DNA of 64,000 bases from Ktedonobacter racemifer DSM 44963 (GTDB lineage: Bacteria; Chloroflexota; Ktedonobacteria; Ktedonobacterales; Ktedonobacteraceae): assembly GCF_000178855.1 (NCBI RefSeq), contig NZ_ADVG01000002.1, forward strand, positions 2,108,001-2,172,000, in the 5' to 3' direction. The notes beneath the pieces are model-generated. The model saw only the letters and a program-made list of their open reading frames with translations. It had not been told where the DNA came from and searched no databases. This document shows, piece after piece, positions 8,974 to 18,195 of this stretch. Position 1 is the stretch's first letter. Every line of letters begins with the position of its first letter. The translations under genes were made by a program, and so were the position numbers.

Positions 8974-9367
8974 AATAACTCCTCACTTTCGCCAGTCGCG
9001 CTTGTTATACAACGTAGCCATGTACTTTCCTGCTAGGATACTCGCCCAACCACAAGAACAAGATGCTTCTAGCTGTACTATGCTGTGCGCAAGCGAAGCC
9101 CTGGCGCATTGACGAGACGCGCTTACAGCGTTCCAAAGTTGCTTTTACCCTTCAGAGCTTCTCCATACACGCGTGTGTCTCCAAGCGGGTGAACGCACCC
9201 GCTTCTTCATCTTTAAGCAGTGAAATAGCAGCCAACCATTTCCAGGTGCCAGGTCACAGACGTATTGTCGGTCAGATACGTATGATAATTTGCATAATAA
9301 GGCATGCTGATATGATACAATACACGCGTTGTCGATTCCAAAAGTACTACCTACCAGGAGACCATCC
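8974..9367. other. Intergenic region, no gene seen
   Basis: About 390 bases between divergent genes. The only signal noted is a possible -10 (GATACAAT near 9313) ahead of the RusA-like gene. Reading frames here are short and lack ribosome sites. Confidence 0.5.
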
Positions 9368-9799
9368 ATGTCAGAACAGCCGCCAGCTCTGCTCCGTCTG
9401 ACCCTCCCGCTTCCACCCAGCATCAACGAGCAATATGCGACGGTCAATGGACACCGCGTCAGCACGGCTGTTGCACGCCAATTTAAGCGCCAGGTGCGCG
9501 ACGCCATACGCACGCTCGAACGCCAGGGTACACTCCATGATGCACTACGACAGCGATTTCAACAAGGTTATCTGGCACTCTTTCTGGACTTCTTCTTCTC
9601 CACCCCGCTCAAACGGGACCTGGATGGAGGACTCAAGATCACTCAAGATGCGCTTTGCCAGGAACTTAACATCAATGATAACCGGGTTGTCGACATCCAT
9701 CTTACAAAGCACATTGATCCACTCCAGCCACATCTCTACGTTGAGCTTGAGGTCATTGACGACTGGCAGTTTGATAAAGAGTACATTCTTCTCGGCTAA
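9368..9799 (+). CDS. RusA-like Holliday junction nuclease
   Basis: 143-residue protein of the RusA family, small dimeric nucleases that cut Holliday junctions, often found in prophages. Family signatures are visible: LPLPPSINEQYATVNGHR at the N-terminus, the acidic cluster KRDLDGGLKITQDAL, and NDNRVVDIHLTKH, which carry the conserved Asp residues of the active site. The start is set at 9368 because AGGAG lies eight bases upstream; an in-frame ATG at 9329 lacks a site. No other phage gene is adjacent, so this copy appears domesticated or isolated. Confidence 0.85.
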   Translation: MSEQPPALLRLTLPLPPSINEQYATVNGHRVSTAVARQFKRQVRDAIRTLERQGTLHDALRQRFQQGYLALFLDFFFSTPLKRDLDGGLKITQDALCQELNINDNRVVDIHLTKHIDPLQPHLYVELEVIDDWQFDKEYILLG

Positions 9800-9904
9800 A
9801 CAGATTCCCCCTTGCCAGTCAACAAAGTCTGTCTCTATGATAAAACTGATAAGGATTATAATCTGTAACAGAATGCGCAAACAATTCTTTAAGAGGTACT
9901 TTTG

Positions 9905-10861
9905 ATGTTTCTCCAAGCATGTAGACGCACCTATAACAGAGTTACTGGTCAGCCTCGCTGGCGTGAGTGTGCCATAAAAGACATGATTCGAGCTCCCAGG
10001 CACCAGGCCCCCCTGTCCAGTATGTTAACACACCAGCTCCCTCGTGTCGCTCTTGGCCTGCTCTTAAGCGCGGGTATTAGTACCCTCGCCTATCGCAGGC
10101 GCTCCCTTGATCGCAGTGGAGTCGCTGGCGCGGTCATCACCGGCACCTCCACTTTTGGGCTAGGAGGAAGCTCCTGGGGACTCTCGTTGATCTTCTTTTT
10201 TGTCTCGTCCAGCCTCTTTTCACACTTTCGCGCGCAAGAGAAGGCCGCCACCGCCGCTGACAAGTTTAGCAAGGGCGCACAACGCGACTTCGCCCAGGTC
10301 ATGGCCAATGGTGGAGTCGCTTCGCTCCTGGCAGGCGCACACGCGTTTAGCAGCAATACCCAGGCAAGCCAGGCCTTGCACGCTGGCTATATAGGCGCGC
10401 TCGCCACGGCCAACGCCGATACCTGGGCCACGGAGCTAGGCGTTCTCAGCCCTCACGCTCCACGCCTGATTACGAATGGCCGTATCACAACGCCAGGTAC
10501 CTCGGGGGGGATTACGCCCCTGGGAACCACGGCCTCGGCGGCGGGAGCACTCTCTCTGGGCCTTTTCAACTGGCTCATGCAGCCGAGAGATCGCTTTGCG
10601 CGCCGCCTACCTCTTATCGCCCTGCTCAGTGGCCTGACTGGTAGCCTCTTTGATAGCCTGTTGGGCGCAACCGTCCAGGCCATGTACTATTGTCCACAAT
10701 GCGCCAAAGAGACCGAGCGCCGGGTCCATAATTGTGGGACACCGACCCTCTTTCTGCGCGGATCTCGTCATATCAATAACGATACAGTAAACTTCCTGGC
10801 TACATTGTGTGGGTCTATTGTAGCAATCTTTTTAGCAAGAGGCACGTCCCGCACACATTGA
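9905..10861 (+). CDS. DUF92 family integral membrane protein
   Basis: About 318 residues with six or more hydrophobic segments. It carries the family's typical Gly-rich motifs: SLDRSGVAGAVITGTSTFGL, ATANADTWATELGVLS and TPGTSGGITPLGTTASAAGA, then GSLFDSLLGATVQAMYYCP. DUF92 proteins (TIGR00297) are polytopic membrane proteins related in plants and cyanobacteria to phytyl-phosphate kinase-type enzymes; the substrate here is unknown. The start at 9905 is supported by AAGAGG. The first 40 residues are unusually polar, so an internal start near 10022 is possible. It is followed 15 bases later by another membrane protein gene. Confidence 0.8.
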   Translation: MFLQACRRTYNRVTGQPRWRECAIKDMIRAPRHQAPLSSMLTHQLPRVALGLLLSAGISTLAYRRRSLDRSGVAGAVITGTSTFGLGGSSWGLSLIFFFVSSSLFSHFRAQEKAATAADKFSKGAQRDFAQVMANGGVASLLAGAHAFSSNTQASQALHAGYIGALATANADTWATELGVLSPHAPRLITNGRITTPGTSGGITPLGTTASAAGALSLGLFNWLMQPRDRFARRLPLIALLSGLTGSLFDSLLGATVQAMYYCPQCAKETERRVHNCGTPTLFLRGSRHINNDTVNFLATLCGSIVAIFLARGTSRTH

Positions 10862-10876
10862 AGAGATGGAGACGAT

Positions 10877-11371
10877 ATGAAAAAAGTAGGGAAGGTGCTT
10901 CCAGGCTTGCTCGCTCGCGATTGGAAACCCGGACGAGCCGCCTTCGCAGGCCTTATAGCAACCTTCATTTATAGTATCGCCATGGAGAGCGATAAAGTTC
11001 TTATCGGGAACCGTTTTAGCGATGTACGCTTTCTAGAAGGGATGCTCGCTGGCGAGAAGCGAAGCAAACGCATCACCGCTCTGGCCTGGCTGCTACACCT
11101 CCTGAATGGTGTGGTCCTGGCGGAGCTCTATGCCGCGGTCATCAAGCGCTTCTTGCCAGGACCAGCCTGGCTACGGGGCACAATTTTTGGCGAGACCTTC
11201 GTCTTCGCCATCTGGTGGATTACGCCCCTGGCCGATAAGTACCACCCCTTGATTCGCAATGGCGAGATGCCCCACCTCTTCCGCTGGCGCTCGTTCTGGC
11301 AAAATATGCTCCGCCACGCCTCCTATGGCCTGGCTCTAGGGCTTCTCTATCCCAACAGAGATAATAAATAA
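10877..11371 (+). CDS. Conserved four-helix membrane protein
   Basis: 164 residues with about four hydrophobic segments (AAFAGLIATFIYSIAM, ITALAWLLHLLNGVVLAELY, GTIFGETFVFAIWW, HASYGLALGLLY). Similar layout to small DUF1440/YagU-like membrane proteins, but I cannot name the family with confidence. GGAG lies 5-8 bases before the ATG. It follows the DUF92 gene by 15 bases and is probably co-transcribed. Its stop codon lies inside the left arm of the palindrome at 11360-11430. Confidence 0.65.
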   Translation: MKKVGKVLPGLLARDWKPGRAAFAGLIATFIYSIAMESDKVLIGNRFSDVRFLEGMLAGEKRSKRITALAWLLHLLNGVVLAELYAAVIKRFLPGPAWLRGTIFGETFVFAIWWITPLADKYHPLIRNGEMPHLFRWRSFWQNMLRHASYGLALGLLYPNRDNK

Positions 11372-11430
11372 GAGTGTGCGCTGGTGAACTGGCAGAGCCA
11401 GTTCACCAGCACACACTCTTATTTATTATC
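11360..11430. terminator. 34-bp palindrome between convergent genes
   Basis: Arms 11360-11393 and 11397-11430 with a single mismatched pair, loop AGA. The stop of the gene at 10877-11371 lies inside the left arm, and the stop of the convergent gene at 11430 touches the right edge, so the palindrome serves both genes. The tip CTGGC-AGA-GCCAG is identical to that of the palindrome at 44533-44593. Confidence 0.85.
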
Positions 11431-11798
11431 TAGATGATGTGCCGCACCCACTCACCTACAAAGGGCAGGCGATAATCGGGCTTGAGCCACGCCATAATCA
11501 TTAGCCAGATCCAGAGTAGCGCCCAGGCCCACCACAACATATCAATAAACAGGCCCAGGCCAAAATTCGTGATCAAGCGCAGCAGAGGAATCAGGTTCAA
11601 CATGGCTCGTAACATTCCGACCCCGTAAATCACCAGGGAGAGTGCCCCAAAAGTAATGAGTGATTGTAGGGCGTGCCAACGAACCTGGCGGTTCTTCTCA
11701 AGAAAGAAAAAGAATAGGCCCGAAACCCAGAAGAGTGCGTACGCCAGTACACGCTCAACACGCTCATTCAAGCCTAAAGAGGTTGCTCGATGCATCAT
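11430..11798 (-). CDS. DUF4870-like small membrane protein
   Basis: 122 residues. The N-terminal part (NERVERVLAYALFWVSGLFF, then a short loop with NRQVRWHALQSLITFG) matches the pattern of DUF4870/Tic20-like proteins, in which 'R-x-H-A-x-Q-S' follows the first helix. Further helices include LSLVIYGVGMLRAMLNLIP and WWAWALLWIWLMIMAW. Start set at 11798 where GAGGAG lies seven bases upstream; an ATG five codons earlier is a less likely start. Function unknown. Confidence 0.7.
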   Translation of the reverse strand: MMHRATSLGLNERVERVLAYALFWVSGLFFFFLEKNRQVRWHALQSLITFGALSLVIYGVGMLRAMLNLIPLLRLITNFGLGLFIDMLWWAWALLWIWLMIMAWLKPDYRLPFVGEWVRHII

Positions 11799-11990
11799 TA
11801 CCCTGCTCCTCATTTTCCTAGCTGTATAGCCTTATGCATACATGCTTCATCAAGTCTTTTGCTTGTCTTATATACGCATTGCTCAATAGATGTGTTGCAA
11901 GCACCTGTACCAAATCGGTAATATAGACGAGACGTTTTGGGGTAGGTATACGTCTATTATCAATAGGAGACGCTGCACCCAGACAATCAC

Positions 11991-12031
11991 CAAAACAATG
12001 TATTTTTGTGGCACAAAAATACATTGTTTTG
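11991..12031. repeat. 19-bp AT-rich palindrome in divergent gap
   Basis: Perfect arms 11991-12009 and 12013-12031, loop GGC. Unlike most of the set it is A/T-rich and lies between divergent genes (11798 minus, 12204 plus). I see no gene in 11799-12203. Confidence 0.75.
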
Positions 12032-12203
12032 AACATAATTATACTTTGTGTAGTAACTGCTTACATGGGGAGTTTCCAGGACATTCCCCCTATTCAAAAT
12101 GTCCTCTCCGTAGGGAAGGGTGAATTTCAGTCAAAGAAAGGAGCGCGGCCTTCCTTCCTCAACAGGTGACACGGAGTATGGTGCCGCTTTCTGTAATAGC
12201 TCT

Positions 12204-13973
12204 ATGCAAAAAGAGAGTGTTTCACTTCGCATCCCAGCCAACCGACCATTAAAACATATTGTGTGCTATGCCCTGGCAGTAATTACATGCCTGGTTGGGC
12301 TTTCAGATATGCTCTCAGCGTTTCTGCCCAGGTTTGATTGGATCTTACAGTTTGGTCAGTGGCCAGCGATGCTGCCCCATACGCAACTACGCGCGCAGGT
12401 ACTCACCGTTGTAGTGGGCTTTTTCCTCATTATGCTCTCGTATGGCCTGGCACGGGGGAAGCGTCACGCCTGGCTGATCAGCATTTTTCTGCTCCTCCTC
12501 TCTGCAATCTTTCTGCATGTGCTTCGCGGTGGCTCGATCCTGGCTACCGTTAGTGCAATGGTTCTGGCCATCTTGATAGCCTGTTCAGTTCGCTTCTTCC
12601 AGGCACGCAGCGATCCACCTTCGGTTCTACGTGGTTACGCCGCCCTGGTCCTAAGCCTGGGCATCGTCTTCTTCTACGCCATCGGTGGCTTCCTGGCCCT
12701 CTTTGACGATCTAGAACCAATCTCGCGGCGCATCGGCTTTACAGGCCTGATTTTCCGCATTTTTACCCGCGCACACCTGCATGTTCCGATGTCATCGCCA
12801 GCCTTTCTCTTCGCGCCCATTCTGCGCACGCTTTGCATCTGTGCCGTGCTCTATGGTATGATCCAGATCTTCCGCCCCGTGGCCGCCGCCTTCCTACCTG
12901 CGCATACTGAGCGTCGCAAGGCCCGGGAGCTAGCCCATCTCTACGGCAAAAACTCCATCGCCTACTTCGCGCTCACCGAAGAGAAGCTCTACTTCTTCTC
13001 TTCCTCAGGGCGAGCAGTCATTAGCTATGTCCTGGAGGGCAGTACAGCAGTGGTAGCAGGCGACCCCATTGGACCAGAGACGGAACTCCCCATTATCATG
13101 CGTGAGTTTGTAGAATTCTGCAATAAGCAGGATTGGACCGTGGTCTTCTGGCAGATCCGTGATGAGTTAAAACGGCTTTATCAAACCCTGGGTCTGCACC
13201 TGATTAAAATTGGTGAAGATGCAGTCATCAACCCCCAGACCTTTACCTTGAAAGGTGGGGCGATGGCCAATGTACGCTCAAGCGCCAAACGCGCCGAGAA
13301 AGACAACGTTCATATCGACTTCTACAAAGGTCATTTGACCGACCTGGAACAACTTGCGCAGATGGAGGGCATCTCACAGCGTTGGCTCGATGAAAAAGGC
13401 GGCACAGAGATGGGCTTTAGCATGGGGCACTTTGATCCCACGGGTGATGAAGAGCTGATCTATGCCGTTGCCGTCGATGACCATAACAAGGTTCACGCCT
13501 TTGTCTCTTTCGTGCCCATCTATGGTCGCAATGGTTGGGGGCTTGACCTGATGCGCCGCGCCGAACAGCCCGCCCCTGGCACCATGGAGCTACTGCTTGC
13601 ACGCTCGATTGAATTCATCAAAAATACGGGCGCGACCATGATGAGCCTGGGCCTGGCACCGCTCAGTGATGTTAACGCGGATGATGATACCTTCCTGGGG
13701 AGCAGCATCGATTTCCTGAGTAATCGCTTTGGCGATCCCACCAAGAACCAGTCACTCTTCAACTTCAAAAAGAAGTTTCATCCCGCCTGGGAGAGCCGCT
13801 TCCTGGTCTACTCAGATGCCCTGAGCCTGCCTAAGATTGGCTGGGCACTCTATCGCGCCCACCAGGATGTCTCTATGCTCAGCGTTATACGCCATAGCCT
13901 CAAACAGTGGCATATGCAACGCCGCCTTAAGCGCTTGGAGATGCTCAAGGCAACCCAAACAAGCGCAGTCTAG
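12204..13973 (+). CDS. MprF-like phosphatidylglycerol aminoacyltransferase
   Basis: About 589 residues. The N-terminal half has seven or so membrane helices; the C-terminal half is a DUF2156/MprF-type catalytic domain (EKLYFFSSSGRAVISYVLEG, AGDPIGPE, LKGGAMANVRSSAKRAEKD, GRNGWGLDLMRR, GTMELLLARSIEFIK). Such enzymes transfer an amino acid from aminoacyl-tRNA to a membrane lipid, reducing negative surface charge and raising resistance to cationic peptides. The amino acid used cannot be read from sequence. Start uncertain: ATG 12204 begins a clean N-terminus, while an in-frame GTG at 12120 adds 28 polar residues and abuts AGGGAAGG. Monocistronic; followed by a 36-bp palindrome. Confidence 0.8.
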   Translation: MQKESVSLRIPANRPLKHIVCYALAVITCLVGLSDMLSAFLPRFDWILQFGQWPAMLPHTQLRAQVLTVVVGFFLIMLSYGLARGKRHAWLISIFLLLLSAIFLHVLRGGSILATVSAMVLAILIACSVRFFQARSDPPSVLRGYAALVLSLGIVFFYAIGGFLALFDDLEPISRRIGFTGLIFRIFTRAHLHVPMSSPAFLFAPILRTLCICAVLYGMIQIFRPVAAAFLPAHTERRKARELAHLYGKNSIAYFALTEEKLYFFSSSGRAVISYVLEGSTAVVAGDPIGPETELPIIMREFVEFCNKQDWTVVFWQIRDELKRLYQTLGLHLIKIGEDAVINPQTFTLKGGAMANVRSSAKRAEKDNVHIDFYKGHLTDLEQLAQMEGISQRWLDEKGGTEMGFSMGHFDPTGDEELIYAVAVDDHNKVHAFVSFVPIYGRNGWGLDLMRRAEQPAPGTMELLLARSIEFIKNTGATMMSLGLAPLSDVNADDDTFLGSSIDFLSNRFGDPTKNQSLFNFKKKFHPAWESRFLVYSDALSLPKIGWALYRAHQDVSMLSVIRHSLKQWHMQRRLKRLEMLKATQTSAV

Positions 13974-13991
13974 GCCCTGACAATAATAAGC

Positions 13992-14066
13992 TGCTCAGAG
14001 AAAAGAGGGTGAGGTGGCGGGATTGGCTGCGCCAATCCCGCCACCTCACCCTCTTTTCTCTGAGCA
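13992..14066. terminator. 36-bp perfect palindrome
   Basis: Arms 13992-14027 and 14031-14066, loop TGC, no mismatch; tip GGC-TGC-GCC. It lies 19 bases after the stop of the MprF-like gene and about 35 bases before the possible -10 (TATAAT, about 14102) of the next gene. With the one before gpmI it has the longest arms in the window. Confidence 0.85.
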
Positions 14067-14167
14067 ATTTCTACCTCAGTTGTCGCACTGGCGAAATTGC
14101 CGTATAATTGAAAATAGTTTTGGAACATAGTCTATCAACTCTAACCATCCTTCAGGAGGCTGCTATA

Positions 14168-14515
14168 ATGGCTTTGCATATCAACCCACTTGATGGTATT
14201 TTCATTGGTGATTTCTTTGGTTTTCTCATCTCGCTGCCAATCGCGCTCTTTCTCGCGTTCTGGTTTAGCGCGATTAAGCACCGCGTCTTCGCGATTCTCG
14301 GAGCATTCCTGGGATCTTTCATTGGCTTTGTAGCGATCTATGCCTGGGTTGGTACCCTGGTTTCTGATCCCCCTGTGCTCTCCTCGAATCCCGGTGCGGC
14401 CTTCTTCGCCTCGGCGCTCTTCTGCTCCATCCTCGGCCTGGCTGGCGGTGTTTTGGTCGACGTTCTGGTGGCAAGCAGAAGCAACCGCGATTATCGTCGT
14501 CCCGCTCACGAATAG
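14168..14515 (+). CDS. Small three-helix membrane protein
   Basis: 115 residues with three hydrophobic segments (GDFFGFLISLPIALFLAFW, VFAILGAFLGSFIGFVAIYA, AAFFASALFCSILGLAGGVL) and a basic C-terminus (SRSNRDYRRPAHE). Start chosen at 14168 because AGGAGG lies eight bases upstream. No family recognised. It is followed 25 bases after its stop by holA on the same strand, so the two may be co-transcribed. Confidence 0.65.
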   Translation: MALHINPLDGIFIGDFFGFLISLPIALFLAFWFSAIKHRVFAILGAFLGSFIGFVAIYAWVGTLVSDPPVLSSNPGAAFFASALFCSILGLAGGVLVDVLVASRSNRDYRRPAHE

Positions 14516-14540
14516 CCTTTTGGCTTTAGACTGCACACGT

Positions 14541-15578
14541 ATGTTCTACCTCCTGCATGGCGATGATGAGTTCACCAGTCGCGAACTTCTCAAAAAGCTG
14601 CGTCAACAAAGCGATTTCGGCTTCAACCAGGATACCTATGATGGTACGACGGCGGATCTGAAAACGATTATGATGGCCAGCGGAACACAGCCTTTTCTCT
14701 CTGAGCAGCGCCTGGTGGTTATTGATGGACTCCCCAAGAAGAAACGCGGAGAGTCCTCAACCACCTCTGCTGCTCCGCAGGAGGAGGCCACTAAAGGTGC
14801 CAGGGGAAAGCGTAGCAAGAAAGGCGCGAAGGGTGGCGCCCTCACGCGTGCTGCCTATGAGAAGGCCCTAGCAGAACACGTCGGTCAGATGCCAGAGAGC
14901 ACTGTGCTCATTCTCATCGTTGAAGAAGCCCTGGACAAGGCAAATCCCTTGGTCAAGGCCGCAGAGCAACATGGGAAAGCTACGCTGAGCACACAGCCCC
15001 AGGGAGCACAGCTCGAACGCTGGATCACCGCGCGTGCGCGCACCCTGGATGTCAAGATCGCACCCGAGGCGACCGCTTTACTCGCTAACTTTATCGGCAA
15101 TCAGTTGCGCTTACTGGCCAATGAGCTGCAAAAGCTGGCCACATATGTGGGTCCAGGCGGCACGATTACCGTGCAGGAGGTACGTACCCTCTCGGCGCAG
15201 GTGCAGGAGGCACGCATCTTCGATCTCACCGATGCCCTGGCCCAGAAGAATCGCAAACAGGCGCTCAATATTCTCCATGACCTTCTGGCCGATGGGGAAG
15301 CCCCTCTCAAGCTGATAGGCCTCATCACCTCCCAGGTACGCACCCTGCTCCTGGTCAAGGAACTGGCCCAGAAGGGGATGCGCGGCGGACAGGTCGCCTC
15401 TACCCTGGGTATCGCACCCTTTGTGGCGGAGAAAGCCTTGCGCCAGGTGCATAATTTTAGTACGGCCCAGCTTGAACATACCTATCGCCAGCTCCTGGAT
15501 ACCGACGCGGCACTCAAGCGTAGCCGCCTGGAGCCAGAGATGGCGCTCGACCTGCTGGTCGTTAACTTCGGCACATAG
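14541..15578 (+). CDS. holA: DNA polymerase III subunit delta
   Basis: 345 residues. Delta is the wrench subunit of the clamp loader that opens the sliding clamp. Family features: N-terminal FYLLHGDDEFTSRELLKKL, a degenerate AAA+ core (LSEQRLVVIDGLPKK; STVLILIVEEALDKANPLV), and C-terminal helices (RIFDLTDALAQKNRKQALNI, then APLKLIGLITSQVRTLLLVK). Residues about 75-105 form an unusual Lys/Arg/Ala-rich insert (GARGKRSKKGAKGGALTRAA) between core strands. The start at 14541 is chosen by homology to the family N-terminus; upstream in-frame sequence overlaps the previous gene and is not protein-like. The next gene begins 5 bases after the stop. Confidence 0.92.
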   Translation: MFYLLHGDDEFTSRELLKKLRQQSDFGFNQDTYDGTTADLKTIMMASGTQPFLSEQRLVVIDGLPKKKRGESSTTSAAPQEEATKGARGKRSKKGAKGGALTRAAYEKALAEHVGQMPESTVLILIVEEALDKANPLVKAAEQHGKATLSTQPQGAQLERWITARARTLDVKIAPEATALLANFIGNQLRLLANELQKLATYVGPGGTITVQEVRTLSAQVQEARIFDLTDALAQKNRKQALNILHDLLADGEAPLKLIGLITSQVRTLLLVKELAQKGMRGGQVASTLGIAPFVAEKALRQVHNFSTAQLEHTYRQLLDTDAALKRSRLEPEMALDLLVVNFGT

Positions 15579-15583
15579 AGCAC

Positions 15584-16699
15584 ATGCATACAACCACACC
15601 ACTTCAAGCACATATTCTTGACACCATACGCCAGCACGGCCCCATTCCCTTCGCTGAGTATATGCGGATGGCCCTCTATGAACCAGGGCAGGGCTACTAT
15701 GTCAGCGGCAAGACACGTGTGGGCTGGGAGGGCGATTTCTTCACCAGTAGTGATGTCTCCGAAATCTTTGCCCACTGTACGGGGCGGCAACTGCTCCAGA
15801 TGTGGGAGATGCTCAAGCAACCTGCACACTTTCTCGTGCTGGAACAGGGGGCCAATCGGGGCCTCTTAGGAGAGGGCATCCGCGCCTGGGCGAGCCAGGA
15901 ACACCCAGCCTTTCACCAGGCCTTGCACTATGTAAGCAGCGACATCGGCGCGGGTGAGGATGCCCTCTCAGTCGCTTCTGAACAGGCGCCTACTGTCCTG
16001 CTCTCCAATGAGCTGGTGGATGCCTTTCCAGTCCATCTCGTTGAGAAGCGTGGCAGTGAGCTGTATGAGGTCTACGTAGGCGAACAGAATGGGAGGTTCG
16101 GTGAGCTGCTCCAGGCACCCAGTAGCGAGGAGGTCGCGAGCTACCTGGATGACTATAAGATTCCCTGGCGCACCTACCCCGATGGCTGGCGCGCCGAAAT
16201 CAACCTGGATGCTCGCCATTGGATGAGGCGCTCGGCCCAGCTCCTGCTCGGCTCAAATCCCAAACGCAAGCGACGCGGCTTTCTCCTGGCTATTGATTAC
16301 GGCGACCTGGCGCGCCAGCACTATATCCCTGAGCGCTTTACCGGAACGCTGGCTTGCTACTACCAGCACCAACTCACCGAACGCCCTTTACTGCGCCCCG
16401 GAGAGCAGGATATTACCGCGCACGTCAACTTCAGCACGCTCATTGAAGAGGGAAGGCGCCAGGGACTGCGCCTCCATAAATTCACGACGCAGCGCGCCTG
16501 GCTCACAGACATGGGAATCTACGAGGAACTAGAACGTATCCGTCAGCGCGATTTTGCCGCGCTCGATGATATCCAGAATCGGGCCAGCGACCAGGGCCAG
16601 GTACAATTGCTCCAGTGGTACAATGTGCGCCAACGCGTCTCCGCGCTGACCAGCCCGGGCGGCCTGGGCGGCTTCAAAGTCTTAATCCTCAAACGCTAA
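15584..16699 (+). CDS. MidA/NDUFAF7-type SAM methyltransferase
   Basis: 371-residue protein of the DUF185/MidA family. The eukaryotic member NDUFAF7 methylates an arginine of complex I; bacterial substrates are mostly unknown. Typical features: GPIPFAEYMRMALYEPGQGYY at the N-terminus, GDFFTSSDVSEIFAHCTGRQ, a SAM-binding strand FLVLEQGANRGLL, LLSNELVDAFPVHLVE, IDYGDLARQHY and the C-terminal GLGGFKVLILKR. It follows holA by 5 bases, an operon-like arrangement. Confidence 0.88.
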   Translation: MHTTTPLQAHILDTIRQHGPIPFAEYMRMALYEPGQGYYVSGKTRVGWEGDFFTSSDVSEIFAHCTGRQLLQMWEMLKQPAHFLVLEQGANRGLLGEGIRAWASQEHPAFHQALHYVSSDIGAGEDALSVASEQAPTVLLSNELVDAFPVHLVEKRGSELYEVYVGEQNGRFGELLQAPSSEEVASYLDDYKIPWRTYPDGWRAEINLDARHWMRRSAQLLLGSNPKRKRRGFLLAIDYGDLARQHYIPERFTGTLACYYQHQLTERPLLRPGEQDITAHVNFSTLIEEGRRQGLRLHKFTTQRAWLTDMGIYEELERIRQRDFAALDDIQNRASDQGQVQLLQWYNVRQRVSALTSPGGLGGFKVLILKR

Positions 16700-16703
16700 A
16701 TAG

Positions 16704-16762
16704 TTTGTTTACGAAAGAGAAGGCCAGGGGCATGCCCCCCGTCCTTCTCTTTCGTAAACAAA
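16704..16762. terminator. 20-bp inverted repeat with nested hairpin
   Basis: Outer arms 16704-16723 and 16743-16762 are perfect. The 19-base interior contains a second small hairpin (GGGG-CATG-CCCC). It lies between the convergent stops of the MidA-like gene (16699) and the gene ending at 16768, so it can serve both. Confidence 0.8.
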
Positions 16763-16767
16763 GGTTA

Positions 16768-17388
16768 CTAGCGCTTACGGGGATAGGTATAGTTATCGTA
16801 GCTATGACTATTGCCAGGGCCCGCGCCTGTTTGTGGAAAGCCCACGAGCAGATTATCCCAGATGGTACCACTGCTGGTGCTGGTAGTCGGAGTCGCGTTG
16901 CTCGTACTCGTGCTCAGAGGGTTCACCTGGCTGCTCTGACTGGTATTAAACTGCGCGAGTTGCTGGCTATTCAACTGCAATTGCCCACAGGCCACACTCG
17001 GTCCAGAGGCGTCTCCCCGGCGCACATCAATCCACAATCCCTGTTGTAAGTTGGCATTGAGATCATTGTGCCCAACCGTTACCAGGGCGTTTCCTCCCTG
17101 GTCTGAAGCCACCGTGCCAATTGTTGCGACTGAACTGCCTCCACAACGTCCCTTATCCAGAGTGACCACGTACTCGAAGTTGTTTTTCAAACCCTGCAAT
17201 GCCACCTGGAAGTCGCTTCCACCTCCGCTCTGTTTGGGGATAAGTTGAGCTGTTCCCGAAGCATTGGAGCCATCTACAGACTTCAACGGCGCATTACCAG
17301 CATTCGCTATATACTCTGGACGGAAGAGAAACACGAGGAACACAATCAAAGCCACAACGAGAAATAGCTGTATCCCTCGACTCAGCAT
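16768..17388 (-). CDS. Membrane-anchored extracytoplasmic protein
   Basis: 206 residues. An N-terminal hydrophobic anchor (IQLFLVVALIVFLVFLF) is followed by a roughly 110-residue beta-rich domain with two Cys (GRCGG and SVACGQ) that could form a disulfide outside the cell, and a Ser/Thr/Asn-rich low-complexity tail. The domain resembles CHRD-like or anti-sigma-anchored sandwich proteins only loosely; I do not assign a family. Start at 17388 is preceded by AAGGAGG. Confidence 0.65.
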   Translation of the reverse strand: MLSRGIQLFLVVALIVFLVFLFRPEYIANAGNAPLKSVDGSNASGTAQLIPKQSGGGSDFQVALQGLKNNFEYVVTLDKGRCGGSSVATIGTVASDQGGNALVTVGHNDLNANLQQGLWIDVRRGDASGPSVACGQLQLNSQQLAQFNTSQSSQVNPLSTSTSNATPTTSTSSGTIWDNLLVGFPQTGAGPGNSHSYDNYTYPRKR

Positions 17389-17681
17389 ACACCCCTCCTT
17401 AACACTACACAACAACACTACGCATAATCTATAGCTCTGCTATTCCTACATGTAGTATAGATCATTAAAGTGCGTATCGGCAAGATGAATGTTTTTAGTC
17501 CTAATACCTTATTAACTTGCTCGTCTTATTTCTATCCCAGCGATACTACTCAGCCTAACTTTGAGGAGCGTCTTTTTAGTAGGGGTGGTAAGCACAAGCA
17601 GGGATCTACTTCTCGCCTCCACAAAGCGTGTCTCTCTTAGAAGCGTTATAATATCCCTGGCATAGAGAGGAGCATATCAAG

Positions 17682-18137
17682 ATGAGCGAGAGAGAGATCG
17701 ATATTGTGCGCGAGTTTATGTCGGCGCTCGACAATAATGAGCAGGATGTCTATGAGGGCTACCTGTCCGATAACTTTGTTTTCTCGGGCTGGACCCCCAG
17801 GCCGCTGGACCGACATGGATTTTTAGAGGTCGTACACGCGCTTGAGGAGGGTTTTCCTGGTCTCACCTATCATTTGCACAATGTATTGGAGGAGGGCGAA
17901 AACAAGGTCAGCGCAACCTGGCAGGTTACTGGCTATCAAAGTAATTCATTTATTATTCCAGTATTAGGGACGCCACCAATCCCACAAACCGCCCAGAGCA
18001 TCTCCATGCCCTCGGAGAATGTCATCTACATTCTGGGTGACGAGAAGATACAGCGTATCGAGATCGAGCAGATTTATGGTGGCGGCATCAAAGGCTTAAT
18101 CGCGCAATTGGGGATCGACATTCCCATCGTACAGTGA
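17682..18137 (+). CDS. SnoaL-like (NTF2-fold) protein
   Basis: 151 residues with the layout of the SnoaL-like polyketide-cyclase/ester-hydrolase family: an N-terminal helix (REIDIVREFMSALDNNEQDV), the F-S-G-W strand region, HGFLEVVHALEEGFPGLTYHL and the long strands NKVSATWQVTGYQSN and KIQRIEIEQIYGG. These NTF2-fold proteins bind small hydrophobic ligands; the ligand is unknown. A possible -10 (TATAAT near 17648) and GAGGAG before the ATG suggest it has its own promoter. Convergent with the ThuA gene, sharing the hairpin at 18140-18182. Confidence 0.75.
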   Translation: MSEREIDIVREFMSALDNNEQDVYEGYLSDNFVFSGWTPRPLDRHGFLEVVHALEEGFPGLTYHLHNVLEEGENKVSATWQVTGYQSNSFIIPVLGTPPIPQTAQSISMPSENVIYILGDEKIQRIEIEQIYGGGIKGLIAQLGIDIPIVQ

Positions 18138-18139
18138 TA

Positions 18140-18182
18140 AATAAGCACGAGGCAAGCAATGATTGCTTGCCTCGTGCTTATT
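18140..18182. terminator. 20-bp palindrome between convergent genes
   Basis: Arms 18140-18159 and 18163-18182, perfect, loop TGA. It starts 2 bases after the SnoaL-like stop and ends 13 bases before the ThuA stop, so it is shared by both genes. Confidence 0.8.
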
Positions 18183-18195
18183 AACAAGAGTTCGC